The position numbers were made by a program, and so were the translations under genes. A model generated the notes under the pieces. The model ran no database searches. It had not been told where the DNA came from and saw nothing but the letters and a program-made list of their open reading frames with translations. This document shows, in pieces, positions 1-10,105 of a stretch of 39,522 nucleotides of DNA. This DNA comes from a bacterium (GTDB lineage Bacteria; Krumholzibacteriota; Krumholzibacteriia; LZORAL124-64-63): positions 1-39,522 of the forward strand of contig JAIFKS010000112.1 of NCBI GenBank assembly GCA_020049465.1, written 5' to 3'. Within the stretch, counting starts at the first letter, position 1, and each line of letters begins with the position of its first letter.

Positions 1-1290
1 GAGGTGAAAGCGACCAACGGCGACACGCATCTGGGCGGCGACGACTTCGACCAGAAGGTCATCGACCACCTGGTCGACACCTTCCTGAAGAACGAGGGCA
101 TCGATCTCAGCCGCGACCCGATGTCGCTGCAGCGCCTGAAAGAGGCCGCCGAACAGGCCAAGCGCGAGCTCAGTTCGTCCACGCAGGCGGAGATCAACCT
201 GCCGTTCATCACGGCGGACCAGAACGGGCCCAAGCACCTGACGATGACGCTGACGCGCGCCAAGTTCGAGGCGCTGGTCGACGACCTGATCGAGCGCACG
301 GTCAAGCCGTGCCTGAACGCGCTCAAGGACGCCGGACTGACGCCGGCGGACATCGACGAAGTGCTGCTGGTCGGCGGTTCGACGCGCATGCCCGCGGTGC
401 AGGCGAAGGTGCAGGCGATCTTCCAGAAGGAGCCCAACCGCACCGTGAACCCGGACGAGGTCGTGGCGATGGGCGCGGCCATCCAGGGCGGCGTCCTGGC
501 CGGCGACGACATGGGCGACATCGTGCTGCTGGACGTCACGCCGCTGACCCTGGGCATCGAGACCCTCGGCGGCGTGCGTACGCCCCTGATCGAACGCAAC
601 ACGACGATCCCGACCCGCAAGAGCCAGGTGTTCTCGACCGCGTCGGACAGCCAGCCTACCGTGGACATCCACGTGCTGCAGGGCGAGCGCGAAATGGCCG
701 TCGACAACAAGACCATCGGCCGCTTCCAGTTGACCGGGATCCCCGCGGCGCCGCGCGGCGTGCCGCAGATCGAGGTGACGTTCGACATCGACGCCAACGG
801 CATCCTGTCGGTCAGCGCCACGGACAAGGCCACCGGCAAGGAACAGTCGATCAAGATCCAGGCATCGAGCGGCCTGACCGACCAGGAGATCGAGCGCATG
901 GTGCGCGACGCGTCGGCCCACGCCGACGAGGACAAGCACAAGCGCGAACTGATCGATGTGCGCAACGAGGTCGAGGCCCGGGTGCACCAGTCGAGAAAAA
1001 CGCTCAAGGATCTGGGTGACAATGTCGACGATGCCGCGAAGGAAAACGTCGAGAACAAGATCCGCGCCTGCGAGGAAGTGCTTCGCGGCGAGGATGTCGC
1101 CATGATCCGGGCTGCCGGCGATGCGCTGCTCGCCGCGGTTCAGGAGGTCGCCAGCAAGGCCTACGAGAAGGCCGGCCAGACGCAGGGCGGCGCCCAGGAG
1201 GGGCCGGAGGCCGGCACCGCCGGAGCGGGCGCGGCGAAGGACAAGGGCGGCGACGCCGTCGACGCCGACTACGAAGTGGTCGACGACTGA
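1..1290 (+). CDS. dnaK: Chaperone protein DnaK (Hsp70), 5'-truncated by window start
   Basis: Hsp70 chaperone, which folds and protects cytosolic proteins using ATP with DnaJ and GrpE. The reading frame is open from base 1, and the first residues ([17 protein letters not shown]) match the middle of the DnaK ATPase domain, near residue 220 of the E. coli protein, so about the first third is outside the window. The rest of the nucleotide-binding domain follows, including [10 protein letters not shown]. Then come the conserved linker ([16 protein letters not shown]), the substrate-binding beta-sandwich, the helical lid and the acidic DnaK tail ending DADYEVVDD. The residues present show no defect. 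A GC-rich inverted repeat lies 16 bases after the stop. Identification is secure; only the N-terminus is missing. Confidence 0.97.
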   Translation, partial: EVKATNGDTHLGGDDFDQKVIDHLVDTFLKNEGIDLSRDPMSLQRLKEAAEQAKRELSSSTQAEINLPFITADQNGPKHLTMTLTRAKFEALVDDLIERTVKPCLNALKDAGLTPADIDEVLLVGGSTRMPAVQAKVQAIFQKEPNRTVNPDEVVAMGAAIQGGVLAGDDMGDIVLLDVTPLTLGIETLGGVRTPLIERNTTIPTRKSQVFSTASDSQPTVDIHVLQGEREMAVDNKTIGRFQLTGIPAAPRGVPQIEVTFDIDANGILSVSATDKATGKEQSIKIQASSGLTDQEIERMVRDASAHADEDKHKRELIDVRNEVEARVHQSRKTLKDLGDNVDDAAKENVENKIRACEEVLRGEDVAMIRAAGDALLAAVQEVASKAYEKAGQTQGGAQEGPEAGTAGAGAAKDKGGDAVDADYEVVDD

Positions 1291-1306
1291 GGAACGGGAA
1301 CCGGTG

Positions 1307-1329
1307 GAGCCCGCGGACGGCGCGGGCTC
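1307..1329 (+). terminator. Possible dnaK terminator hairpin
   Basis: An 8-bp perfect inverted repeat (GAGCCCGC at 1307-1314 with GCGGGCTC at 1322-1329, 7-base loop) follows the dnaK stop. No T-run follows directly, so it is either a weak terminator or a 3'-end stabilising hairpin. Confidence 0.4.
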
Positions 1330-1367
1330 GCCGTCGTTCATGCTTGACAAAAAAGATCATATTTAAA

Positions 1368-1396
1368 TTGACCCGGAGCTTCGGGTCGGCTACAAT
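1368..1396 (+). promoter_or_regulatory. Sigma-70 promoter for the sigma factor gene
   Basis: TTGACC (1368-1373) and TACAAT (1391-1396) are separated by exactly 17 bases in a locally AT-rich stretch after dnaK. The spacer holds a 5-bp inverted repeat (ACCCG 1371-1375, CGGGT 1382-1386) overlapping the -35 element, which could be an operator. A second TTGACA at 1344-1349 has no good -10 at normal spacing. Transcription would begin near 1403 and leave a leader of about 225 bases before the sigma factor start codon. Confidence 0.75.
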
Positions 1397-1479
1397 TCTC
1401 CCGAATTCGTTGTGAAACAGTCAGATACGGTGTCCGAACGGGTTGACGCGGGGTGTGGGGAACCGGGAACTTTCGGGCC

Positions 1480-1542
1480 ATGAAGGCGTACTACACCCTC
1501 CGAGTTGTCGACGCTGAAAAGATGACGCGCGCCGTCAAGTAA
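1480..1542 (+). other. Possible 20-codon leader ORF upstream of the sigma factor gene
   Basis: An ATG-initiated frame of 20 codons (MKAYYTLRVVDAEKMTRAVK) ends in TAA at 1540-1542, inside the leader between the 1368-1396 promoter and the sigma factor start. No convincing Shine-Dalgarno sequence precedes it. It could be a regulatory upstream ORF or chance; I recognise no family. Confidence 0.2.
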
Positions 1543-1628
1543 AGGGCGGCCGGACAAGGAAGAGGCGGCGTGGGGAGCCGGCGGCCGGGAGCCGCCGATG
1601 AGCCTGGGACAGGCGAGGAGGCCGGATC

Positions 1629-2483
1629 GTGTACGAAGTCGAACTGAGCAGCGACCGCCGCGAGAGCCCGACGCTGCAGCACTACCTGCAGACGATCGGC
1701 AAGCATCCTCTCCTGACGCGGGAAGAGGAATTCGAACTCGCGCGGCGGATCCGTGAAGGTGACCGCGCGGCCCTCGACAAGCTGGTCAACAGCAACCTGC
1801 GGTTCGTCGTCAGCGTGGCCAAGAAGTTTCTCAACCAGGGCCTCAGCTACATGGACCTGATCGCCGAAGGCAACATCGGCCTGATCACCGCCGCGAAGCG
1901 CTTCGATGAGCGCCGTGAGTTCCGTTTCATCTCCTATGCCGTGTGGTGGATCCGGCAGGCCATCCAGAAGGCCATCGCCGAGCAGACCAACACGGTGCGG
2001 CTGCCCATCAACCGCTCGCAGCAGGCGCAGAAGATCAAGCGCCTGTCGCAGCGGCTCGAGCAGAAGCACCTGCGCCCGGTCTATCAGCAGGAAATCGCCG
2101 ACGGGCTCGGGCTCGAGCTGCGCAAGATGCAGCAGATCCAGGCCGCGAGCCGGCCTCTGGTCAGCATCGACCAGCCCCTGTACGACGATGACGTGACCCT
2201 GGCCGACACGCTGTGCGATCCGGACGTGAACACGGCCGACCAGGACTACGTGGATGACGAACTGGTCAAGGAACTGGGCGAGGCCATGAGCCTGTTGACG
2301 CCGCGCGAGAAGGACATCGTTTCCCGGTACTACGGGCTGGGCAGCGAGGAGACGGCGTCGCTGGAGACGATCGGGCAGGACATCAATCTTTCCCGTGAGC
2401 GCGTCCGCCAGATCCGGAATCAGGCCCTGTCCAAGATGCGGCAGTACGGGCGGGGCAGCCGCCTGGTGGACTACCTGAGCTGA
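1629..2483 (+). CDS. RNA polymerase sigma-70 family factor, short primary-type (RpoD/SigA-like)
   Basis: Directs RNA polymerase to -35/-10 promoters. It has 284 residues: region 1.2 (about 15-45), region 2 (about 51-122, with the core-binding and -10 segment FISYAVWWIRQAI), region 3 (about 128-205) and region 4 with a helix-turn-helix near 245-270 (LSRERVRQIRNQALSKM). Region 1.1 and the long non-conserved insert of proteobacterial RpoD are absent. This layout is typical of the primary factor of Bacteroidetes and relatives, but also of RpoS-like group 2 factors. The GTG start is supported by GAGGAGG (1615-1621) seven bases upstream. Its own promoter (1368-1396) and a leader of about 225 bases precede it. 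Whether it is the primary or an alternative group 1/2 factor cannot be settled here. Confidence 0.9.
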   Translation: MYEVELSSDRRESPTLQHYLQTIGKHPLLTREEEFELARRIREGDRAALDKLVNSNLRFVVSVAKKFLNQGLSYMDLIAEGNIGLITAAKRFDERREFRFISYAVWWIRQAIQKAIAEQTNTVRLPINRSQQAQKIKRLSQRLEQKHLRPVYQQEIADGLGLELRKMQQIQAASRPLVSIDQPLYDDDVTLADTLCDPDVNTADQDYVDDELVKELGEAMSLLTPREKDIVSRYYGLGSEETASLETIGQDINLSRERVRQIRNQALSKMRQYGRGSRLVDYLS

Positions 2484-2500
2484 GGTCGCGGGGTTTTTCG

Positions 2501-2529
2501 TTGACTCCCGCGTCCGGGCGGCTTAATTT
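2501..2529 (+). promoter_or_regulatory. Candidate promoter for tRNA-Val
   Basis: TTGACT (2501-2506) is followed 17 bases later by TAATTT (2524-2529), placing the start site within a few bases of the tRNA 5' end at 2541. The -10 is a weak match but the placement fits. Confidence 0.5.
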
Positions 2530-2540
2530 CGCGCGCTGTG

Positions 2541-2619
2541 GGGCGATTAGCTCAGCTTTGGTTAGAGCGCTTGTTTGACAGACAAGAGGTCACTGGTTCG
2601 AGTCCAGTATCGCCCACCA
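2541..2619 (+). tRNA. tRNA-Val (anticodon GAC)
   Basis: Complete cloverleaf: acceptor stem GGGCGAT/ATCGCCC, D arm GCTC..GAGC, anticodon stem CTTGT/ACAAG with loop TTGACAG (anticodon GAC at 2577-2579), T arm ACTGG-TTCGAGT-CCAGT, discriminator A and an encoded CCA (2617-2619). It reads valine codons GUC and GUU. Confidence 0.97.
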
Positions 2620-2702
2620 CCAATCTCTCGGAACAGCCTCCTTTCGGAAACACCTGTCTTCCGGAAAACGCTCTCCGACGCTTCGGATCGCTTTGGAACC
2701 TG

Positions 2703-2737
2703 GAGCCCGTAGCCGCCATCGCGGCGGCGGGCTCTTT
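2703..2737 (+). terminator. Hairpin between tRNA-Val and thrS
   Basis: GAGCCCG (2703-2709) pairs with CGGGCTC (2728-2734); an inner CCGCC/GGCGG pairing extends the stem, and TTT follows. It may end the tRNA-Val transcript or attenuate thrS. No T-box features (such as a specifier loop) are evident in the 170 bases before thrS. Confidence 0.5.
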
Positions 2738-2791
2738 CCGCAAGAGGCTCCCCAAACCGCGGCCGGCGGCCCGGCAGGATGGTTGCACGAC

Positions 2792-4676
<1,885 letters not shown>

Positions 4677-4824
4677 CTTTTGACGATTGCAGAGCCGCCG
4701 GAGACTCGAGAGGTTTTCGGCGGCCACGGCCAAGCAGAGGTCCGCCCTCTCACCGTGACTGTCCCGTGAGCTGACCAGAGCGCTTTTCAGCGCAGGCCGG
4801 CCGGGAGCGGTACGGTTGCCGAAT

Positions 4825-4874
4825 CCGGACCCTTTCAACGGGTCCGGTGGCGGACCATTGTGTCCGCCTTTTTT
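4825..4874 (+). promoter_or_regulatory. Tandem hairpins ending in an intrinsic terminator: attenuator candidate upstream of infC
   Basis: The first hairpin pairs CCGGACCC (4825-4832) with GGGTCCGG (4840-4847). The second pairs GGCGGAC (4849-4855) with GTCCGCC (4862-4868) and is followed by six T (4869-4874), a textbook intrinsic terminator. GGTCCG in the first hairpin can instead pair with CGGACC in the second, so mutually exclusive folds are possible. Only about 43 bases separate the terminator from the infC SD and no -10 element is visible there. The infC operon therefore probably reads through it, as in the L20-controlled leader known upstream of infC-rpmI-rplT in Bacillus. It could equally be a simple thrS terminator. 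Confidence 0.65.
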
Positions 4875-4931
4875 GCGTTGTGCTCCAACGGGGGGCCGCG
4901 CCCGGGGGGCGGAAGCCAGGAGGTCAGGCTT

Positions 4932-5450
4932 ATCAAGAATGTCAAGGTTACCCGGGTCAACCGGATGATCAGGATCCCGCGCGTCATGGTCGTCGATGAA
5001 GACGGTGAGCAGCTGGGGATCCTGGAGACGACCGATGCGCTGGCCATCGCCGAAGAGCGGGGCCTGGACCTGGTGGAGGTGGCTCCTGCCGCCCGGCCGC
5101 CCGTCTGCAAGATCATGGACTACGGAAAGTTCAAGTACGAGCAGGCGAAGAAGGCCAAGAAGGCGAAGCAGGCGTCGCACACGGTCAAGGTCAAGACGAT
5201 CCAGTTCCGGCCCAAGACGGACGACCACGATTACGACTTCAAGAAGAAGCACATCGTGACGTTCCTGCAGGCCGGCAACAAGGTGAAGATCGTCATGCGC
5301 TTCCGGGGCCGGGAAATCTCGCATGTGGATCTGGCGCTGGAGTTCCTCCGGGCCCTGATCGTGGAAATCCAGGAATACGGGGCTCCGGAGTCGGAGCCCC
5401 AGCGTGAAGGTCGCCTGATCACCTTCGTGGTGGCGCCCAAGCGGGTCTGA
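4932..5450 (+). CDS. infC: Translation initiation factor IF-3, probable AUC start
   Basis: IF-3 binds the 30S subunit, blocks premature 50S joining and checks start-codon pairing. The N domain (TRVNRMIRIPRVMVVDEDGEQLG), linker (KIMDYGKFKYEQAKKAKKAKQ) and C domain (VKVKTIQFRP..HDYDFKKKH..FLQAGNKVKIVMRFRGREISH) are all present. The frame is open from a GTG at 4860, but that lies inside a terminator hairpin and would add residues unlike any IF-3. A strong AGGAGGT (4918-4924) sits seven bases before an in-frame ATC at 4932, giving 172 residues, the normal family length. Rare start codons (AUU in E. coli) are the known basis of IF-3 autoregulation, so I choose ATC. It heads infC-rpmI-rplT-pheS-pheT. 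Confidence 0.93.
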   Translation: MKNVKVTRVNRMIRIPRVMVVDEDGEQLGILETTDALAIAEERGLDLVEVAPAARPPVCKIMDYGKFKYEQAKKAKKAKQASHTVKVKTIQFRPKTDDHDYDFKKKHIVTFLQAGNKVKIVMRFRGREISHVDLALEFLRALIVEIQEYGAPESEPQREGRLITFVVAPKRV

Positions 5451-5510
5451 TCCGCGGAACGTGCCGCGGCGCGAACTGGACGCCAAGCGTAGTGGAAAGA
5501 GAGTCGAGTC

Positions 5511-5708
5511 ATGGGCAACAAAATGAAGACCAACCGTTCGGCAGCGAAGCGTCTGCGGCTGACCGGCAGCGGGCGGGTCAAGCGGAGCAAGGCGTTCACC
5601 GGGCATCTCTTCACCGCGAAGAGCCCGAAACGTCTGCGCAACCTGCGCAAGGGAACCATGGTGGCCCCGAGCGACGAAGCGCGCGCCCGCCGGATGCTGG
5701 GCAAATAG
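5511..5708 (+). CDS. rpmI: 50S ribosomal protein L35
   Basis: Small basic protein of the large ribosomal subunit, 65 residues, the normal size. It matches the family throughout: MKTNRSAAKRLRLTGSGRVKRSKAF near the N-terminus and RLRNLRKGTMV in the middle. It sits between infC and rplT in the universal infC-rpmI-rplT order, 60 bases after infC. The ATG at 5511 gives MGNKMKTNRS; an in-frame ATG four codons later is possible but less likely given family length. Confidence 0.97.
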   Translation: MGNKMKTNRSAAKRLRLTGSGRVKRSKAFTGHLFTAKSPKRLRNLRKGTMVAPSDEARARRMLGK

Positions 5709-5768
5709 TCATCGATCCTCCGCCTGCGGCCGAGACGGCCGGGCGGAGTTCTGACGGGAGGTCGAACG

Positions 5769-6122
5769 ATGCCAAGAGCAACAAATAATCCTGCCGCGAA
5801 ACAACGGCGGAAGAAGTATCTCAAGCGGGCGAAGGGCTTTGTCAGCGGACGTCGGCGGCAGGCGATCACGGCGCGCGAAGCCGTGGATCGCGCGCTGGTC
5901 TACGCGTACCGCGATCGTCGTACGAAGAAGCGCGACTTCCGCCGGTTGTGGATCACCCGGATCAACGCTGCCGCGCGGATCAACGGCCTGAGCTACAGCC
6001 ACCTCATCGACGGCCTGAAAAAGGCCCAGATCGAGATCGACCGCAAGGTGCTCGCCGACCTGGCCGTCCATGACGCCGGTGCGTTCGCCAAGCTGGCCGA
6101 AGCCGCCAAGAGCGCGCTCTGA
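5769..6122 (+). CDS. rplT: 50S ribosomal protein L20
   Basis: Early-assembling 23S rRNA-binding protein of the large subunit, 117 residues as usual. Family hallmarks are the basic N-terminal arm ([19 protein letters not shown]), [20 protein letters not shown] and [31 protein letters not shown] lies just before the ATG. In several bacteria L20 represses its own operon by binding the mRNA leader; the hairpins before infC (4825-4874) or a site inside this operon could be the target, which is inference. Confidence 0.98.
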   Translation: MPRATNNPAAKQRRKKYLKRAKGFVSGRRRQAITAREAVDRALVYAYRDRRTKKRDFRRLWITRINAAARINGLSYSHLIDGLKKAQIEIDRKVLADLAVHDAGAFAKLAEAAKSAL

Positions 6123-6130
6123 CCGCCGCT

Positions 6131-6167
6131 TGAAGTCCCCGGCGCCGATCGGCGCCGGGGACCTTCA
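6131..6167 (+). terminator. Strong GC-rich hairpin between rplT and pheS
   Basis: TCCCCGGCGCC (6136-6146) pairs perfectly with GGCGCCGGGGA (6151-6161) across a GATC loop; TGAAG/CTTCA extends the stem by five pairs beyond a one-base bulge. No T-run follows, so complete termination is unlikely. It may be a partial terminator or an mRNA-stabilising element that lowers pheST expression relative to the ribosomal protein genes. Confidence 0.55.
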
Positions 6168-6211
6168 GGCGCGCCGCAACGGCCGGCCCCGCCCGGCGAA
6201 AGGGACCTCCC

Positions 6212-7237
6212 ATGCAGGAGATGATCGACCGCCTGCGCAGCGAGGCGTTGGCTGCCATCCATGCCGCCGATGGCGAACCGGCGCTCGAGGCGGTGCGCGT
6301 CGCCGTGCTGGGGCGCAAGGGCAGCCTGACGGGCCTGCTGCGGGGCCTGAAGGACCTGGAGGGCGATGCGAAGCGGGACGCCGGTGCCGCCCTCAACGCG
6401 CTGAAGGACGAATTGACGGCCGCGCTGGATGCCCGTCTGCTCGCTTTCAGCGGCGCCAGGCCGGTCACGGCGCACGCCTACGATCTCACGCTGCCGGGCC
6501 GCGCACCGGCGCCGCTCGGCTCGCGGCACCCGTTGCTGACGGTGCTCGAGGGGATCTGCGACATTTTCTACGGCATGGGCTTCAGCCGTGACGACGGTCC
6601 GGAAGTGGAACTCGACTACTACAACTTCACGGCGCTGAACTTCCCGGACGACCATCCGGCGCGCGACATCCAGGATACCTTCTATTTCAACGAGAAGGTC
6701 CTTCTGCGCACGCAGACCTCGCCGGTGCAGGTGCGCATGATGGAGCAGCGTGAGCCGCCGCTGGCCTGCATCTTTCCCGGCCGCGTCTACCGCAACGAGA
6801 ACGCCGACGCTTCGCACAGTTCGGAGTTCTTCCAGATCGAGGGACTGGTCGTCGACCGCGCCGTGAGCATGGCCGACCTGAAGGACACGGTCGACACCTT
6901 CGTGCGCAATTTCTTCGGGGCGGAGGCGCCGACGCGTTTCCGGCCGCACTATTTCCCGTTCACCGAACCTTCCGTCGAAGTGGACATGCAATGCGTGGCG
7001 TGCGGCGGCAGCGGCTGCGGCGTGTGCAAGCAGACCGGCTGGCTGGAGATCATGGGCGCGGGCATGGTGCATCCGAACGTGTTCCGTGCCGCGGGCTATC
7101 CGGATGACCGCTACACGGGCTTCGCCTTCGGCATGGGCATCGACCGCATCGCGATGCTCAAGTACGGCATCAGCGACATCCGGCTGCTGTACGAGAACGA
7201 CCTGCGGTTCCTGAACCAGTTCCGAGGTGTGCAGTGA
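6212..7237 (+). CDS. pheS: Phenylalanyl-tRNA synthetase alpha subunit
   Basis: Catalytic subunit of the alpha2-beta2 enzyme that charges tRNA-Phe. It has 341 residues: an N-terminal coiled-coil tRNA-binding arm (about 1-85) and then the class II core with SRHPLLTV, RTQTSPVQVRMM, FPGRVYRNENADASHSSEFFQIEGLVVD and the C-terminal FAFGMGIDRIAMLKYGISDIR. A cysteine cluster (CVACGGSGCGVC, about residues 259-270) lies before GWLEIMGAGMVHP, as in the subgroup of bacterial PheS that may bind zinc. Its stop overlaps the pheT start (GTGA, 7234-7237), giving translational coupling for equal subunit supply. Confidence 0.98.
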   Translation: MQEMIDRLRSEALAAIHAADGEPALEAVRVAVLGRKGSLTGLLRGLKDLEGDAKRDAGAALNALKDELTAALDARLLAFSGARPVTAHAYDLTLPGRAPAPLGSRHPLLTVLEGICDIFYGMGFSRDDGPEVELDYYNFTALNFPDDHPARDIQDTFYFNEKVLLRTQTSPVQVRMMEQREPPLACIFPGRVYRNENADASHSSEFFQIEGLVVDRAVSMADLKDTVDTFVRNFFGAEAPTRFRPHYFPFTEPSVEVDMQCVACGGSGCGVCKQTGWLEIMGAGMVHPNVFRAAGYPDDRYTGFAFGMGIDRIAMLKYGISDIRLLYENDLRFLNQFRGVQ

Positions 7238-9690
7238 AGATCAGCCTCGAGTGGCTAAGTGATTTCGTCAGCTGGGACGACGAACCCGCCGCGCTCGCCG
7301 TGCGCCTGACTGCCGCCGGGTTGAACGTGGAGGGCATCGAGGAGATCCGCCGGACGTTTCCGGGCGTGGTCGTGGCGCGCGTGCTGGAGCGCGAGAAGCA
7401 TCCGGACGCCGACCGGTTGAGTCTCTGCAAGGTCGATGACGGCACCGGATCGCCGGTCCAGGTCGTGTGCGGGGCGCCGAATGTGCGCGCCGGCATCACC
7501 GTGCTGTTCGCGCGGGTGGGCGCCGAACTGCCCGGCGATTTCCGCATCAAGAAGTCCAAGATCCGCGGCGTCGAGAGCTGCGGCATGATCTGTTCGGCCG
7601 CCGAACTCGAACTGGGCCTGGAGGGTTCGGGGATCGTCGAACTGGAGACCGACCTTCCGAACGGCACGCCGGCGGATGAGCTGTACGGCTTCCAGGACAC
7701 GGTGTTCGAGGTCGAGGTCACGCCGAACCGCCCGGACTGGCTGAGCCACGTCGGCGTGGCGCGCGAAGTGGCGGCGATCTACGGCACGAAGATGTCCCTG
7801 CCCCCGATCTGGAACGCGGTCCAGGGCGGCGAGAGCCTGGGCGTGAAGGTGCGGGTCGAGGACTACGCCGACTGCGGACGCTACACGGCGTGGGGCGCGC
7901 AGCGCGTGAAGATCGGTCCGTCGCCGCGCTGGATGCAGAACCGCCTGCGCGCGATCGGCGCCCGCCCGATCAACAACGTGGTGGACATCACCAACTACGT
8001 CCTGTTCGAACTCGGCCAGCCGCTGCACGCCTTCGACCGCGGACAGCTGGCGGGCAGCGCCATCACGGTGCGCCGTGCGCCCGAGAAGACGTCGGTGGTC
8101 ACGCTCGACGGCCAGACCCGGGAGATCGAGGCGGGAACGCTGCTGATCTGCGACGAAAAAGGGCCGGTGGCCCTGGCCGGCGTGATGGGGCTGGGCAACA
8201 GCGAGGTGACGGCGCAGACGACCGAGATCCTGCTCGAGAGCGCGTTCTTCAATCCGAGCCACGTGCGGCGGGCCAGCCGTCGGATGGGCCTGATCAGCGA
8301 GAGTTCGTACCGGTTCGAGCGCGGAGCGGACTGGGACATGGTCGAACGCGCGGCGCTGCGTGCGCTGCAGCTGCTGCAGGAGCACACCGGCGCCCGGATC
8401 GTGCCCGACTGGGCGGACCGTCACGACCCGGACCATCGGCCGGCCGATCCGCTGAGGCTTCGCGTCTGGCAGGTGAACCGCGTGCTCGGCACGGCGGTGA
8501 CGACCGATCAGGTCGCACAGATCCTGCAGCGACTCGGGTTGAAGGTCCAGCCGATGGGCAACGCCGAATCCATCAGCGCGAGCGCCGTCAACATGATGGT
8601 CCACGTGCCCACCCATCGGCGCGACCTGTCGCTGGAAGTGGATCTGATCGAGGAAATCGCGCGCATCCACGGTCTGGACCAGTTGACCGGCCGTGGCGGT
8701 TACCGCATCCCGGGCGGCGCCGTCAAGCGTCCGCGTGACGTGGCGCGGGATCGCCTGCGTGGATGGCTCAGCGCCTGCGGGTATGCCGAGATCGTCACCT
8801 CGAGTTTCATGGAAGCGGGCGATCACGACCACCTCGGCTTGCCGGCCGATGATCCGCGCCGGCGCACCCTGGCGGTGGTCAACCCCCGGCACGGCGGCGA
8901 CACGCAGATGCGCACACTGCTGGCGCCCTCGGCGCTGGTCGTTTCGCGCCGCAACCTCAATGCCGGTTCCACGCCGCCCCTGCGGTTCTTCCAGATCAAT
9001 CGCGTGTTCCGGACGGACCTGCCGCTGGGGCGCGAGCTTCGGCAGGCGGACGAGGTCCTGCTGCCCGCGGAGCCCGAATACCTTCAGCTGGTGGTCGCGG
9101 GCTGGCGTGAAACCGGGCTGGGCGGGGTGCCGGCCGATCTGCTGGAGATGCGCGGAGCCGTGGAATCGCTGTCCGCCTTCCTGCGGGTGCCGCTGACCCT
9201 CGAACCGGGAACGGACGAGGTCTGGCTCGACGACGGCGCCGCCTGGAGGGTTCGCGACGCGGCCGGCCGCGTGGTGGGTCTGGCCGGGCGTGTGGCGCCG
9301 GGCGTGCTGGCGGCGTTCGATGTGGACGCGCCGGTGGCCCTGGCCGAGATCCGCCTGGACGACCTCGACCTGACGCCGGCCCCGGCGCGTTTCGAGGCGT
9401 TCATCCGGTTCCCGGCGGTCAAGCGGGATCTCTCCCTGCTGGTGCCGGCGGCGGTGTCGTTCGGGCAGGTCCGCGACACGGTCGCGGAGGCCGGCGGGCC
9501 CCTCCTCGAATCGTCGGAACTCTTTGATATTTATCGCGGCAAGGGCGTTCCGGAAGGTCGGGCGGCATACGGAATTCGCTTGAAGTTCCGTTCGGCCAAG
9601 GGTAGCCTCAAGGGAGAAACGGTCGATGCGGCCATCGGCACGATCCTGGCCGCGCTGAGGGACCGTTGGGCGATCGAGCCGCGGGGCTGA
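7234..9690 (+). CDS. pheT: Phenylalanyl-tRNA synthetase beta subunit
   Basis: Beta subunit of PheRS; it binds tRNA-Phe and edits mischarged Tyr-tRNA. It has 818 residues in the usual order: MKISLEWLSDFV start, EMAP/tRNA-binding fold (about 40-150, DADRLSLCKVD), B3/B4 editing domain (about 210-380, RPINNVVDITNYVLFELGQPLHAFD), B5 domain (about 400-480), the class II-like core and a C-terminal FDX-ACB anticodon domain (FPAVKRDLSLLVP to the end). The GTG start overlaps the pheS stop and GAGGTGT lies just upstream. No defect is seen. Confidence 0.98.
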   Translation: MKISLEWLSDFVSWDDEPAALAVRLTAAGLNVEGIEEIRRTFPGVVVARVLEREKHPDADRLSLCKVDDGTGSPVQVVCGAPNVRAGITVLFARVGAELPGDFRIKKSKIRGVESCGMICSAAELELGLEGSGIVELETDLPNGTPADELYGFQDTVFEVEVTPNRPDWLSHVGVAREVAAIYGTKMSLPPIWNAVQGGESLGVKVRVEDYADCGRYTAWGAQRVKIGPSPRWMQNRLRAIGARPINNVVDITNYVLFELGQPLHAFDRGQLAGSAITVRRAPEKTSVVTLDGQTREIEAGTLLICDEKGPVALAGVMGLGNSEVTAQTTEILLESAFFNPSHVRRASRRMGLISESSYRFERGADWDMVERAALRALQLLQEHTGARIVPDWADRHDPDHRPADPLRLRVWQVNRVLGTAVTTDQVAQILQRLGLKVQPMGNAESISASAVNMMVHVPTHRRDLSLEVDLIEEIARIHGLDQLTGRGGYRIPGGAVKRPRDVARDRLRGWLSACGYAEIVTSSFMEAGDHDHLGLPADDPRRRTLAVVNPRHGGDTQMRTLLAPSALVVSRRNLNAGSTPPLRFFQINRVFRTDLPLGRELRQADEVLLPAEPEYLQLVVAGWRETGLGGVPADLLEMRGAVESLSAFLRVPLTLEPGTDEVWLDDGAAWRVRDAAGRVVGLAGRVAPGVLAAFDVDAPVALAEIRLDDLDLTPAPARFEAFIRFPAVKRDLSLLVPAAVSFGQVRDTVAEAGGPLLESSELFDIYRGKGVPEGRAAYGIRLKFRSAKGSLKGETVDAAIGTILAALRDRWAIEPRG

Positions 9691-9742
9691 CAGGACGCCG
9701 GTCCCATCGCGTAACCGGGATCACGGAAGAGAGCGGGCGACG

Positions 9743-10012
9743 ATGGACGACAATCTGAACCTTCTGGAAAACAAGGTCCTCGAAGCCGTGGCGCTGATCA
9801 AGGATCTGCGCGCGGAAAACCGCAGGCTTGAGGTGCGGTGCGAGGAGCTTGCCGCGCAGGTGGACGATCTGGAGTCCGGCCGCGCGCGACTGGCCGAGGA
9901 ACTGGCCTCCGCGTCCGCGGTGGCCGGTGATGTCGAGAGTTACGAGGAAAAGAGGAAAGAAGTCGAGGACAGGGTCGGGGGTCTCCTGCAGAAGCTGGCG
10001 GCTCTGGGCTAG
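9743..10012 (+). CDS. Small coiled-coil protein (ZapB-like)
   Basis: An 89-residue, charged, almost wholly helical protein with heptad-like repeats (NLLENKVLEAVALIKDLRAENRRLEVRCEELAAQVDDLE..) and no membrane segment. ZapB of Proteobacteria has the same size and a pure coiled-coil nature, and bridges ZapA at the division ring. Here the gene lies 53 bases after pheT and 93 bases before zapA, which favours a division-ring role. Coiled coils resemble each other by composition, so homology with ZapB is not proven. Confidence 0.7.
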   Translation: MDDNLNLLENKVLEAVALIKDLRAENRRLEVRCEELAAQVDDLESGRARLAEELASASAVAGDVESYEEKRKEVEDRVGGLLQKLAALG

Positions 10013-10105
10013 TCCTGCGAGGCGGAGACCGGCCCGGGTCGGCGCGGGTCGACGGGTCGGAACCCTGGATGACCGGGAACACCGGCGTTCTGCGGAAAGC
10101 GGTCC

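Noticed and set aside
2620..2791. T-box riboswitch before thrS
   Set aside because: The gap is only about 170 bases and lacks the TGGNACC T-box sequence and a specifier stem; only one hairpin is visible.
4860..4931. GTG start for infC giving 24 extra residues
   Set aside because: The added segment lies in the terminator hairpin and GC-rich leader, lacks an SD and resembles no IF-3 N-terminus.
7255..8892. 545-codon minus-strand frame opposite pheT
   Set aside because: Antisense shadow of pheT; no recognisable domain and a biased His/Asp/Arg composition.
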